From NCBI GenBank assembly GCA_910584195.1, contig CAJTYV010000006.1, forward strand, positions 110,744 to 155,796: a stretch of 45,053 nucleotides of DNA, in the 5' to 3' direction. A model generated the notes under the pieces. It saw nothing but the letters and a program-made list of their open reading frames with translations, made no database searches and was not told the origin of the DNA. This DNA is from an uncultured Ruminococcus sp. Its GTDB lineage: Bacteria; Bacillota; Clostridia; Oscillospirales; Ruminococcaceae. Positions 16,910-25,203 of the stretch are shown here, piece by piece (position 1 is the stretch's first letter; each line of letters starts with the position of its first letter). The translations under genes and the position numbers were made by a program.

Positions 16910-17003
16910 AAAAAAACCACCTTTTAATTTAGTTATTAGGACAAAAACCGCAGCGAACCGCGCGTTTTCCCGCATTGCGTCCGCATACAGCTTCTTATCT
17001 TCT

Positions 17004-17031
17004 ATTATAGCATAAAATAGGAAAATATCAA
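17004..17031 (-). promoter_or_regulatory. ldh promoter (minus strand)
   Basis: TTGATA (17031-17026), a 16-bp spacer and TATAAT (17009-17004) on the minus strand, leaving a leader of about 90 nt before the ldh ATG. Confidence 0.75.
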
Positions 17032-17065
17032 GAGTCTGTATGTTATTTTTCTGTAAAATCGTAAA

Positions 17066-17083
17066 TTGTCACAAAATTAACAA
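17066..17083. promoter_or_regulatory. Possible Rex operator upstream of ldh
   Basis: TTGTCACAAAATTAACAA resembles the Rex box TTGTTAAnnnnTTAACAA: one half is exact and the other differs at two or three positions. It lies about 35 bp upstream of the ldh -35. Rex is the redox repressor of fermentation genes such as ldh in Firmicutes; the site call is an inference. Confidence 0.35.
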
Positions 17084-17120
17084 GCCGTTTTTATGTTTTT
17101 TTTACTTCTTTAAGGGCATA

Positions 17121-17283
17121 AGAGCCTGTTTAGTATCTCGATGTGTGTGGATTTTCGCGCCTAAATTTGACGAGTACAAGGAGAAAAAGCGAAAGCATAC
17201 TGTCCGTATGGTAAGCTTTTTCAACGCAGTAATCGGCAAATTTTGCCGAAAAGGCGTGCGAAATGAGATGCTAAACAGGCTCT
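17121..17283 (+). mobile_element. MITE-like palindromic element, family 1, copy A (163 bp)
   Basis: Ends AGAGCCTGTTTAGTATCTC and its inverse (GAGATGCTAAACAGGCTCT). The centre has a CAAGG box, GCATACTGTCCGTATGG, a GAAAAAG/CTTTTTC arm pair and AACGC. It is more diverged than copies B and C. It lies in the gap between the divergent ldh and mazF genes. A chance ORF spans it (17040-17285) but has no gene character. Confidence 0.88.
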
Positions 17284-17306
17284 AAAACATTCCGCTCAAA
17301 TTAGCA

Positions 17307-17531
17307 TATAATATAACCACAGACGGTGAACATCTTTAGATTCAATCGGAGACACGTTCTCTTCCTGAATCCTGCTTACTGCCGTAAGCCGTCTGTTTGT
17401 TGAAAGCAGAGCTTTGAATACGGTCAGCAATGCTTTGAAAATAATGAATAAATTTACAGCTGCTGAACAATAATATTGATACAAGAGCTTAACGCGGCTC
17501 TGATACTAATCATACAGGGAGCTGAATATAT
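17307..17531 (+). other. Structured leader or small RNA upstream of mazF
   Basis: A TATAAT (17307-17312) without a good -35 is followed seven bases later by ACAGACGG (17319-17326), which pairs with CCGTCTGT (17389-17396). Inside it, GATTCA (17339) pairs with TGAATC (17366-17371) and GGAGA with TCTCT, a nested double hairpin. A further AGAGC...GCTCT hairpin lies near 17490. No antitoxin ORF is present. It may be the mazF 5' leader or a small RNA; I recognise no known class. Confidence 0.35.
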
Positions 17532-17879
17532 ATGTCAGTAAAAAGAGGAGAAATATATTATGCCGATCTAAGCCCGGTAGTAGGCTCGGAGCAAGGCGGA
17601 ATAAGACCTGTACTTATAGTTCAGAACGATGTCGGAAACAAGCACAGTCCCACGGTCATAGCGGCAGCTATAACAAGCCGTCAGGATAAAAACCGCCTTC
17701 CGACCCATATAGAAGTACAGGCAGATAAATGCGGACTTGCCCGTGACAGCATTGTCCTTCTTGAACAGATACGAACTATAGATAAAAAGCGTCTTGGAGA
17801 TAAAATGGGGGAGCTCGACCTTCGCTCTATGGATAAGGTCAACACAGCTCTGTCGATCAGCTTCGGTCTGGAATTGTGA
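17532..17879 (+). CDS. MazF/PemK family endoribonuclease toxin (EndoA-like)
   Basis: A 115-residue protein of the MazF/PemK family, which cleaves mRNA at short single-stranded sites. Family marks are the N-terminal VKRGEIYYADLSPVVGSEQGG, then RPVLIVQNDVGNKHSPT with the conserved T-V-I-(A)-A-A-I-T-S, and the C-terminal LLEQIRTIDKKRLGDKMGEL. The length and sequence match the EndoA (NdoA) group of Firmicutes. The usual small antitoxin gene (EndoAI/MazE type) directly upstream is missing; the 240-bp gap holds no credible ORF. CAGGGAGCTG precedes the ATG. It is upstream of the T-box promoter and not part of the thrS transcript. Confidence 0.9.
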   Translation: MSVKRGEIYYADLSPVVGSEQGGIRPVLIVQNDVGNKHSPTVIAAAITSRQDKNRLPTHIEVQADKCGLARDSIVLLEQIRTIDKKRLGDKMGELDLRSMDKVNTALSISFGLEL

Positions 17880-17916
17880 GACTTTAGAGCAATTTTTTAA
17901 TTATATCCAAATACTC

Positions 17917-17945
17917 TTGACAATCGTAAAAAAATATGCTAATAT
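17917..17945 (+). promoter_or_regulatory. Promoter of the thr T-box transcript
   Basis: TTGACA at 17917-17922, a 17-bp spacer, and TAATAT at 17940-17945, just before the T-box leader. Confidence 0.75.
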
Positions 17946-17951
17946 AAATTT

Positions 17952-18190
17952 ATAAGTTCAAAGCTATGACGAGGAAGGCTTTATCCGCCGAAGCGTTCGC
18001 AGAGATTTGCCGTTTGGTGCGAGGCAAAACGTTAAGGATACGGCACACCGCCTCCGAGTGCGTTTAATACACGACGGGCAGCTTCCGTTAAAGAGCTGAT
18101 GAGATGTGCGGATTTTCCGCATGAAATTGGGTGGAACCGCGATTTTATCGTCCCTTGTGCCGTTTTAGGCATGAGGGGCGTTTTGTTTTT
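17952..18190 (+). promoter_or_regulatory. T-box leader, probably threonine-specific
   Basis: The T-box consensus GGGTGGAACCGCG is at 18129-18141, followed by a G/C-rich terminator stem (CGTCCC...GGGGCG, 18149-18180) and TTTTGTTTTT. The upstream Stem I region starts near GACGAGGAAGGC. A threonine codon ACC at 18047-18049 in GGCACACCGCCTCCGAG fits the specifier position, and thrS lies downstream. Uncharged tRNA-Thr would stabilise the antiterminator. The specifier assignment is by eye. Confidence 0.85.
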
Positions 18191-18246
18191 AGTGATATGG
18201 TCAGAACGTGCGGTAAATGAAAAAATCAATAAAGAGAGGTGAGAAT

Positions 18247-18621
18247 GTGAGCAACATAAAATACAGCGAGGAGCAGGAAGCATATGAATTGCCTTACAAG
18301 CTTTGGAATCGGGAGATAAACGTCCGGTTTTATACCGAAAGCGAGGAAGATATAATGGCTAATCTCAGCGAGATAGCCGTGAAGCTCGAAACCATAAACG
18401 GCGGAAAAGGCAAGCTTTCCCGTATGCTCGCCGATGACGGGATTTATGAGGGAGCTGCGGAGAAGCTTGCAAAATCAATAGTCCTCGATGATATTTATGC
18501 GGATATTGACGAGGACGGGATAGTGTTCTGTTTTGTCGTATCGAGTGCGGACGGTTATATGAAACCGCAGAATATCGAACTTTATGAGACGGATTTTGAG
18601 ATTGTCGGCAGCGTTTATTAG
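18247..18621 (+). CDS. Unknown acidic protein between the T-box and thrS
   Basis: A 124-residue soluble acidic protein I cannot assign. It begins MSNIKYSEEQEAYELPYKLW (GTG start), has a strand-rich first half (REINVRFYTESEED), a central helical part and a C-terminal half of alternating hydrophobics (IVFCFVVSSADGYM). I chose the GTG at 18247 because AGAGAGGTGAG precedes it; the in-frame ATG at 18217 has no RBS. The gene follows the T-box terminator and precedes thrS, so it should be induced by threonine starvation. Its TAG stop overlaps the left tip of the family-3 element (18618-18785), so the original C-terminus may have been longer. Confidence 0.65.
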   Translation: MSNIKYSEEQEAYELPYKLWNREINVRFYTESEEDIMANLSEIAVKLETINGGKGKLSRMLADDGIYEGAAEKLAKSIVLDDIYADIDEDGIVFCFVVSSADGYMKPQNIELYETDFEIVGSVY

Positions 18622-18785
18622 GGCGTGTTGACACTGCCGCTCAACGCCCGTATTACAGACATCTTTTCCGTCTTTTTGCGTTAAAAATCCTTGCCATACG
18701 GACAGTATGCCAGCGGATTTTTGCCTTGAAATACGAAAAATATACCTGCAATCCGAGCATTTCGGATAGTGTCAGCACACCCTAA
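18618..18785 (+). mobile_element. MITE-like palindromic element, family 3 (168 bp)
   Basis: Ends TTAGGGCGTGTTGACACT and AGTGTCAGCACACCCTAA are inverted. Its internal core, read on the minus strand, is CAAGGC (18728-18723), the arm AAAAATCC, GCATACTGTCCGTATGG, the complementary arm GGATTTTT, and AACGC (18682-18678). It lies inside the T-box transcript between the unknown gene and thrS, so it will be transcribed and can fold as a long hairpin. Confidence 0.85.
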
Positions 18786-18817
18786 TACGTAAAATATATA
18801 GAAAAGGAGTTATAAAT

Positions 18818-20764
18818 ATGATAAATTTAACGTTAAAGGACGGCAGCGTAAGAACCATAGAATCTGCCGTGCCCGCATATGAAATAATCAAGGGCATAGG
18901 AATGGGACTTTACAAAGCAGCTTGCTGCGTGAAGATAAACGGCGAAGTCAGAGATCTTCGTACCGTTATTGACAGCGACTGCGAATTTGAGATCTGCACT
19001 TTCGATACGATCGAGGGTAAAAAGACCTTCTGGCATACGGCTTCGCATATTCTTGCACAGGCTGTAAAGAGACTTTATCCCGAGGCAAAGCTTGCAATAG
19101 GTCCTGCTATCGACAATGGTTTTTACTACGATTTCGACCTTGAAAAACCTTTCACTCAGGAAGAATTGGAAAAAATCGAAGCGGAAATGAAAAAAATAGT
19201 CAAAGAGGGGTTTGCTCTTGAACAGTTTGAGCTTTCTCCCGAAGAAGCTGTTGCAAAGCTTAAAGAAATGGACGAGCCTTACAAGGTTGAGCTTTGCGGG
19301 GAGCATGCGGATAAGGGCGAGCCTATTTCATTTTATAAACAGGGCGAATTTGTTGACCTCTGTGCAGGACCGCATCTCATGACGACTGCTCCGGTAAAGG
19401 CTTTCAAGCTTCTTTCATGTACGGGCGCATATTGGAGAGGTTCTGAAAAGAACAAGATGCTTTCAAGAGTATATGCTGTTGCTTATACAAAAAATGCAGA
19501 CCTTGAAGCGGACATAAAGCAGAGGGAAGAAGCAAAACTCCGTGACCATAATAAACTCGGCCGTGAACTTGAATACTTTACAACAGTTGACGTTGTAGGT
19601 CAGGGACTTCCCATTATTCTGCCGAAGGGTGCAAGAGTTATTCAGACTCTTCAGCGCTGGGTAGAGGATGTTGAGCAGAAGCACGGGTATCTCCTTACGA
19701 AAACTCCTTATCTCGCAAAAAGAGAGCTTTACAAAATTTCAGGTCACTGGGATCACTACCTTGACGGAATGTTCATTCTCGGTGACCCACACGACGAAAC
19801 ACAGGAATGTTTTGCACTCCGTCCCATGACTTGTCCTTTCCAGTATCAGGTATATCTTAACAGACAGCGTTCTTACCGTGACCTGCCTATGAGGCTCGGA
19901 GAAACTTCAACGCTTTTCCGTAAAGAGGATTCGGGTGAAATGCACGGACTTATCAGAGTGCGTCAGTTCACTATCTCCGAGGGACATCTTGTGCTGCGTC
20001 CCGATCAGCTTGAAGAGGAATTCAAGGACTGTCTGGAGCTTGCAAAGGAAATGCTCGGAACCGTCGGACTTCTTGAAGATTGTACATTCCGCTTCTCTCA
20101 GTGGGATCCTGCAAATCCGAAGAACAAATATGAGGGTACTGCCGAACAGTGGCAGGAGGCTCAGGATATAATGGCTAAGATCCTCGATCATCTCGGCGTT
20201 GATTATACCATAGGCATAGATGAAGCCGCATTCTACGGTCCTAAGCTTGACATTCAGTATAAGAACGTGTACGGCAAGGAAGATACCCTTGTAACGATAC
20301 AGATAGATATGCTTCTTGCTGAAAGATTCGGCATGGAATATGTAGACGTGGACGGAACGAAGAAACGTCCTTATATTATCCACAGAACGTCGCTTGGCTG
20401 TTATGAAAGAACGCTTGCATATCTTATTGAAAAGTACGCAGGCGCTATGCCGTTGTGGCTTGCTCCCGAACAGGTAAGGATCATTCCTGTTGCAGACCGT
20501 CATCTTGAATGCTGTAATGAGATCCTTGCTAAGCTTGAAGCTGCCGGAATCCGTGCGACTATTGATGACAGGGCGGAAAAGGTAGGATATAAGATCCGTT
20601 CCGCTACTGTTGAAAAGCTTCCGATCATGCTCACTGTCGGAGACAAGGAAGTTGAAAGCGGTACTGTTTCGGTACGCTCAAGACGCGAGGGCGATTTAGG
20701 CTCGATGTCGCAGAACGATTTACTTGTAAAACTTATTGACGATATTGCTAAAAAAGTAAGGTAA
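18818..20764 (+). CDS. thrS: Threonyl-tRNA synthetase
   Basis: A 648-residue class II synthetase that charges tRNA-Thr. It has an N-terminal TGS domain (1-60), the editing domain with the HxxxH site H73-TAS-H77, the catalytic core with the zinc/threonine-binding region RPMTCPFQYQVY, then VRQFTISEGHL and IIHRTSLGCYERTLAYLI, and the anticodon-binding domain from about residue 540 (APEQVRIIPVADRH). The motif around the zinc cysteine reads PMTCPFQ instead of the commoner PMNCPGH, a variant I believe occurs in clostridia. AAAAGGAG precedes the ATG. It is controlled by the T-box leader at 17952-18190 and ends at a terminator. Confidence 0.96.
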   Translation: MINLTLKDGSVRTIESAVPAYEIIKGIGMGLYKAACCVKINGEVRDLRTVIDSDCEFEICTFDTIEGKKTFWHTASHILAQAVKRLYPEAKLAIGPAIDNGFYYDFDLEKPFTQEELEKIEAEMKKIVKEGFALEQFELSPEEAVAKLKEMDEPYKVELCGEHADKGEPISFYKQGEFVDLCAGPHLMTTAPVKAFKLLSCTGAYWRGSEKNKMLSRVYAVAYTKNADLEADIKQREEAKLRDHNKLGRELEYFTTVDVVGQGLPIILPKGARVIQTLQRWVEDVEQKHGYLLTKTPYLAKRELYKISGHWDHYLDGMFILGDPHDETQECFALRPMTCPFQYQVYLNRQRSYRDLPMRLGETSTLFRKEDSGEMHGLIRVRQFTISEGHLVLRPDQLEEEFKDCLELAKEMLGTVGLLEDCTFRFSQWDPANPKNKYEGTAEQWQEAQDIMAKILDHLGVDYTIGIDEAAFYGPKLDIQYKNVYGKEDTLVTIQIDMLLAERFGMEYVDVDGTKKRPYIIHRTSLGCYERTLAYLIEKYAGAMPLWLAPEQVRIIPVADRHLECCNEILAKLEAAGIRATIDDRAEKVGYKIRSATVEKLPIMLTVGDKEVESGTVSVRSRREGDLGSMSQNDLLVKLIDDIAKKVR

Positions 20765-20775
20765 CAGAACAAGTT

Positions 20776-20821
20776 AAAAAACCGTTAAAGCTCGGAATAT
20801 CCAAGTTTTAACGGTTTTTAT
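20776..20821. terminator. Bidirectional terminator between thrS and the YfhO gene
   Basis: AAAAACCGTTAAA and TTTTAACGGTTTTT pair across a 17-base loop; the run of T on one strand and A on the other suits both convergent genes. Confidence 0.88.
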
Positions 20822-20852
20822 TTATCTATCGGCATTTTGGGGATTAGTATTA

Positions 20853-23800
20853 CTATTTTTTCTTCTTTTTCTTTTTTGCGCTGTTAGTATTTTTCGGCTT
20901 TGTTTCGTTTATGGAAACGTCGGCAAGCTCTTTTTCAGTGAAAACGGCAGTTTCGCTTCCGGATTCGGACTTTTTCGCTTTAGCCGGTTCTGTATCAGTC
21001 TTTTGAGACGCATTTTCTTTTGCGGCTGACGAAAGCTCTGTCCCGGCAACTGCTCCCTTAGATTTTATTATCTGTATGCCGCTTGATTTTTTCTCGGCAG
21101 AATCGGTTTCGGATTCGCTGTATATGCCGTTTTTACGGTTTGCCCTTGCCGCAAGCTTCTGAATTATCGCGGGATTATTTTTTCTGTCATACCACCAAAA
21201 CAGCGCGATTGCTCCTATGCCGAAAATCAGCAGTATCACTCCTGTTTTGAAGCCGGGCGGAGAATACGTCATTTCAATGGTATGATGTCCTTCGGGCAGT
21301 CTCAAACCTATCATGGCGTTTAGTATAACTACGCTGCCAACGCCGCCGTCCGTATAGTTAGTCATGATGCTTTTGCCCGCATCGTTTATAACGTCTTTAA
21401 ATTGCTCCTCCATTTTTTTACCGTCAACTTTAATTGTCCAGCCGGGTTCATACGGGATAGAGGTATAGAAAATTTGTCCGGGGCGCGCGTCTACCTCGCC
21501 TACGATATGACTGTCTGTTGTCTTGTCCATATCGAGTATAAGCGGATTTTGTTTAAGCTGCTGAATGTCCTCGTGGAAAACGTCATAGTCAAAATAGTAA
21601 AGCTGATAATCCTTTACCATTATATACTCGTTTGCGCCCGTCTTATCCTGTTGGAGGATAGTCATACGAAGCTCTATCTCCGTTCCGACAGGGAACGAAC
21701 CGAGGTTGACGATAGAATAATCGTAGCCGTCATAATAGGAGCCGAAGCCTTTGAAATCCTTGAATTCTCCTGTTTCGGGATCTTTTGTCGTAGAAAGCCA
21801 AATATTGCACTTTTTGGGATTATCGGATTGCAGGTACATGTAGAGGTTGTCCTCGCTCTGTGAAGTAAGGTGAACTCTTACTGTAGGATCGACTGCTCCC
21901 GGCATTGCGTCATAGCAGTACTGACCGTTATAATCTTTTACAGTACATTCGCTTAGCTCTATATCAGCGGTCGGATCGAACACATGCCGGTAGAAATAAG
22001 CCTTTGGTTCAAGGTTTGAATAATCGGGAGTATTGCCCGTCATAGAGCTGAGGAAATTGTTCATACTGTTGAACGGATTATCGTTGCCGAGGAAACTGAG
22101 CCTGAGTATATCGTCATCCGCCATAAAGCCTATTGGCAGAGCATCCGGATTTTCGTAGATATCGAGCGTATGTTCGCCGTCCTCTTTCTGAAATGTTGTG
22201 GAGGCTACTTTATTGTAATATGGACTGAGCAGTGTTTTTGCATTTATTTCGGGATCGTAGTTATCAGGGTCGTCAAGAACGTATTTGATTCCGAGAAGAG
22301 AGTCCGCAAGGGGAGTATTTCCGTCATATCTTGTTTCATAGCTTTTAGTTGTATATCCCAGAGTTTCAATGAACTTTAGTATTCTTGTGTTCATGACGGA
22401 GCTTGAATGTGAAATGCCTTTAAGTCCGTATGCCTGATTATCGTTTACGTTTCGGAAAAAGGTTTTTTCAGCTCTGTAGAATCCGTTGTCAACGTTATCG
22501 AGCGCGGCTTTAACATCGGGCGCGGACATTATTTCGCTGTAGGATTTTTTGGAGGAATAGTAAACCTCCTTATCTATCTTAAAAATGGTATCGAACATAT
22601 TGTATCCGGCTTCGAAGAACACAAACGCCGCTAAGAAAACGGAAATAACGTTGAGCTGCTTCTTGGTTTTCGTGTGGCTGATAAGATAGGCAAAGGTCAG
22701 GTATATAGCCGAAAGAATAACGCCGAACACAAGAGTTCCCAAAAACAGGTGATTTGTTTGTTCGCCGTTTATGGTGACTTTTTCCGAATACGGACCTACG
22801 GCAACATATTTGTAATCTTCTTCGTTGTAGTTAAATGTTTTCATAAGCGCATCGAAAACAAAAGTAAGCACGGTTATTACAGCGAAAATACCGGCAGGAA
22901 TTTTGAAATCGAGCTTGTAACCCTCAAGATTTGAAAAAGTTTCCGCCGCCATTGATAAGAGAATAAAGGAAACTAAGAAACTGAAACGATAAGGAAGCCA
23001 GTTGGGGTCTTGTCCGCCGTGCCACATCATGTTCAGAGGCTTTACCCACATACTGAAAAACATTACGAACAGCAGCATACTGTAGCCTATCTTGCGGTTT
23101 TTGGAAATTTTCTTATTGAAGAAGTAAAGAGGAGTAAGCACAAATGAAAGTACGCCGCAGTATATTTCGGGTCTGCCGTACAAACGGGTAACCTCGTCCA
23201 CGTTTACGGAATAATACTGATTTGGGAACAGAGTGGGGAGCAGTTCAATGGGATTGAACATAGTTTTCATGCTGTAGTCGGGGTTGCCGGAGAAATCGAA
23301 TTTTCCCAAAGCAAGAGCGTTATAAACCGGCATTATCATAATATAGCTGCACATAAGCGCAACGCCGGTTGCAAGTACCATTCTGCCAAATACTTTTGCA
23401 TAGTCCATTGCTTCCCTGAACTGTCTTTTAGCGCCGAAAAACAGATAATAAACAAAGTAAAGCGCGGTAAATACGGCTATCATAAAGCCGATGTAGAAGT
23501 TCGCGATGAACATTATCGCCAGTGGGATAATATAGTTGATTTTTCTTCCGTCATCGACAAGGTACTCAACGCCGAGCATAATAAGCGGCAGGAATATAGG
23601 ACCGTCTATCCACATAGGGTCGATGAGCTGGATCGCAACAAACGCCATAAGAGCGTACATTGTTGAGAATATTACAGATTGCAGCGGTTTTACGCCCTTT
23701 GAATGCTGAGCGTAGACGCAGAAAGTCAATCCGCACGCTCCGACTTTACATATCTGCATTATCATCAGCGCTTCAAGGATAAACTTGCGCGGCATCAGTA

Positions 23801-24137
23801 TCACAATGAAAGTAAAAGGACTTGCCAGATAATATCCGATAACGCCCTGATAGCCGCCGGAGAGATTCCTCGCCCAGCTGTAAAGCGGATTTTCGCCCTC
23901 CCAGAAGCATCGGCGGATATTTTCAAAGTAGTAGACATACTGACCGTTAAGATCGAGTGTCAGAACGGAACGTTCGCCGAATGGGTAAACCCCGAAGTAA
24001 ACGTATGAGATGAAGGTCAGCAGAGCCGGTATTATAAATGCCGCGGCGTAATACAGCGGCTTAAGCTTTACATGCCGTGCAGGTTCGTAAGCGACGGCAT
24101 ATGAAGGCTTTTTGCTGACAGATGCTGATTTTGCCAA
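20853..24137 (-). CDS. YfhO family multi-pass membrane protein
   Basis: A protein of about 1094 residues with roughly a dozen N-terminal hydrophobic helices, a large extracytoplasmic C-terminal half, a last membrane helix (TGVILLIFGIGAIALFWW) and a Ser/Lys/Glu-rich tail ending in seven lysines. This is the YfhO (PF09586) layout; such proteins are related to GT-C glycosyltransferases and have been linked to lipoteichoic acid glycosylation. Early GERSVLTLDLNGQYVYYF fits the conserved first loop. I place the start at a TTG (24137-24135) preceded by a perfect AAGGAGG; an ATG at 24188 with GGAG is an alternative adding 17 residues. The frame upstream to 24290 precedes the promoter (24214-24242) and is not translated. 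Confidence 0.82.
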   Translation of the reverse strand: MAKSASVSKKPSYAVAYEPARHVKLKPLYYAAAFIIPALLTFISYVYFGVYPFGERSVLTLDLNGQYVYYFENIRRCFWEGENPLYSWARNLSGGYQGVIGYYLASPFTFIVILMPRKFILEALMIMQICKVGACGLTFCVYAQHSKGVKPLQSVIFSTMYALMAFVAIQLIDPMWIDGPIFLPLIMLGVEYLVDDGRKINYIIPLAIMFIANFYIGFMIAVFTALYFVYYLFFGAKRQFREAMDYAKVFGRMVLATGVALMCSYIMIMPVYNALALGKFDFSGNPDYSMKTMFNPIELLPTLFPNQYYSVNVDEVTRLYGRPEIYCGVLSFVLTPLYFFNKKISKNRKIGYSMLLFVMFFSMWVKPLNMMWHGGQDPNWLPYRFSFLVSFILLSMAAETFSNLEGYKLDFKIPAGIFAVITVLTFVFDALMKTFNYNEEDYKYVAVGPYSEKVTINGEQTNHLFLGTLVFGVILSAIYLTFAYLISHTKTKKQLNVISVFLAAFVFFEAGYNMFDTIFKIDKEVYYSSKKSYSEIMSAPDVKAALDNVDNGFYRAEKTFFRNVNDNQAYGLKGISHSSSVMNTRILKFIETLGYTTKSYETRYDGNTPLADSLLGIKYVLDDPDNYDPEINAKTLLSPYYNKVASTTFQKEDGEHTLDIYENPDALPIGFMADDDILRLSFLGNDNPFNSMNNFLSSMTGNTPDYSNLEPKAYFYRHVFDPTADIELSECTVKDYNGQYCYDAMPGAVDPTVRVHLTSQSEDNLYMYLQSDNPKKCNIWLSTTKDPETGEFKDFKGFGSYYDGYDYSIVNLGSFPVGTEIELRMTILQQDKTGANEYIMVKDYQLYYFDYDVFHEDIQQLKQNPLILDMDKTTDSHIVGEVDARPGQIFYTSIPYEPGWTIKVDGKKMEEQFKDVINDAGKSIMTNYTDGGVGSVVILNAMIGLRLPEGHHTIEMTYSPPGFKTGVILLIFGIGAIALFWWYDRKNNPAIIQKLAARANRKNGIYSESETDSAEKKSSGIQIIKSKGAVAGTELSSAAKENASQKTDTEPAKAKKSESGSETAVFTEKELADVSINETKPKNTNSAKKKKKKK

Positions 24138-24213
24138 TTTATTTCCTCCTTTTTTCTGAGAGCGGAGAACTTCCTTTCGGAAGCGCATATCGCTCCAATT
24201 TAATATCCATTTT

Positions 24214-24242
24214 ATTATACTATAAAAACATCGGTTTTGCAA
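24214..24242 (-). promoter_or_regulatory. Promoter of the YfhO gene (minus strand)
   Basis: TTGCAA (24242-24237), a 17-bp spacer and TATAAT (24219-24214) on the minus strand. Confidence 0.78.
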
Positions 24243-24433
24243 GAGGATATTGATTTTTTTAAAATTTACCGTTAATTTGCACAATGTCATGTATGCTTAT
24301 CAGCAGTTTTTCGGTGAGTAAATTATTTATGAAGCTCCGAAAAAATAAATGTGCGAAAAAATATGCCCCGAGCAGACATTAAAACAAAAAACGTTTTTCA
24401 TCTCTTTTTTTCTAAAAAATACAAAAAAACCTA

Positions 24434-24462
24434 TAGACAATAGTGAAAAAAAGTGGTATAAT
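24434..24462 (+). promoter_or_regulatory. Nudix gene promoter
   Basis: TAGACA at 24434-24439, a 17-bp spacer, and TATAAT at 24457-24462, 61 bp before the ATG. Confidence 0.72.
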
Positions 24463-24523
24463 GTATATGAACATACAAACACACTCATGTGTGCATCACG
24501 TCCGCCGGACAGAAAGGATCATT

Positions 24524-24937
24524 ATGCTTCACGAAAAATCATGCGGAGCTATTGTTTATCGTAAATATCACGGCAATACGGAGATTCTCCTTATAAAGCA
24601 TATCAACAGCGGTCATTGGTCTTTCCCGAAAGGTCATGTTGAAGCCGGAGAGTCGGAAGCCGAAACCGCTCGCCGTGAAATCAAGGAAGAAACAAACATT
24701 GATGTTATAATCGACCCTACATTTAGGGAAACCGTTACATATTCCCCCAAAAAGGATACCACAAAGGTAGTGGTTTATTTTCTTGCACGTGCAAAAAATG
24801 TTGATTTTCACCCGCAGGAAAATGAAATTTCTGAGATACGCTGGGTCGATATATCTTACGCCTGCAGCATACTCTCATACGATAACGATAAAACTATTGT
24901 CTCCAAAGCAAAAGCGGCTATTAAAGAAAATCATTAG
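24524..24937 (+). CDS. Nudix hydrolase (Ap4A pyrophosphatase-like)
   Basis: A 137-residue Nudix hydrolase. The signature spans residues 37-59, GHVEAGE...ARREIKEETNI, with every Nudix-box residue (GX5EX7REUXEEXGU) present except the glycine near the end, replaced by asparagine. The start HEKSCGAIVYRK and the WSFPKGHVE context resemble bis(5'-nucleosyl)-tetraphosphatase type members, which cleave dinucleoside polyphosphates or related nucleotides; the substrate is not fixed by sequence alone. The frame extends to 24443, but the ATG at 24524 has GAAAGGATC and follows the promoter at 24434-24462 at a sensible distance. A hairpin at 24939-24960 follows the stop at once. Confidence 0.88.
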   Translation: MLHEKSCGAIVYRKYHGNTEILLIKHINSGHWSFPKGHVEAGESEAETARREIKEETNIDVIIDPTFRETVTYSPKKDTTKVVVYFLARAKNVDFHPQENEISEIRWVDISYACSILSYDNDKTIVSKAKAAIKENH

Positions 24938-24938
24938 A

Positions 24939-24960
24939 AAAGCTCCGCAGATGCGGAGCT
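24939..24960 (+). terminator. Hairpin after the Nudix gene
   Basis: AAGCTCCGCA and TGCGGAGCTT pair around a two-base loop. Only a weak T tract follows (CAGACTTT). Confidence 0.6.
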
Positions 24961-24985
24961 TCAGACTTTAGTAAAAATAGGATTA

Positions 24986-25025
24986 CAAAGGCATTACCGT
25001 ACAATCTTTGTGCGGTGATGCCTTA
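24986..25025 (+). repeat. Internally deleted family-2 element
   Basis: AAGGCATTACCGTACAA and TCTTTGTGCGGTGATGCCTT are imperfect inverted repeats matching the two ends of the family-2 element (8336-8513) without its interior. It abuts the left end of family-1 copy B. Confidence 0.75.
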
Positions 25026-25186
25026 GAGCCTGTTTAGTATCTCACTGCGCACGCCTTTTCGGCAAAATTTGCCGATTACTGCGTTGAAAAAGCTTACCAT
25101 ACGACAGTATGCTTTCACTTTTTCGCCTTGTTCTCGTCAAATTTATACTCAAAAATCCGCACACATTGAGATACTAAACAGGCTCT
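25025..25186 (-). mobile_element. MITE-like palindromic element, family 1, copy B (162 bp)
   Basis: Read on the minus strand it is nearly identical to copy C (26224-26385); I see about one difference. Ends are AGAGCCTGTTTAGTATCTCA and its inverse. It lies 18 bp after the LysR stop codon. No clear target-site duplication. Confidence 0.92.
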
Positions 25187-25203
25187 TAAATCATTGTAAA
25201 ATT

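Noticed and set aside
17040..17285. 81-codon ORF over the family-1 element
   Set aside because: It is made of intergenic and element sequence; its end (EMLNRL) is simply the element terminus, as in the truncated LRR gene.
17284..17531. Antitoxin gene before mazF
   Set aside because: The only start codons (for example the GTG at 17327) give a short frame with no antitoxin features and no RBS.
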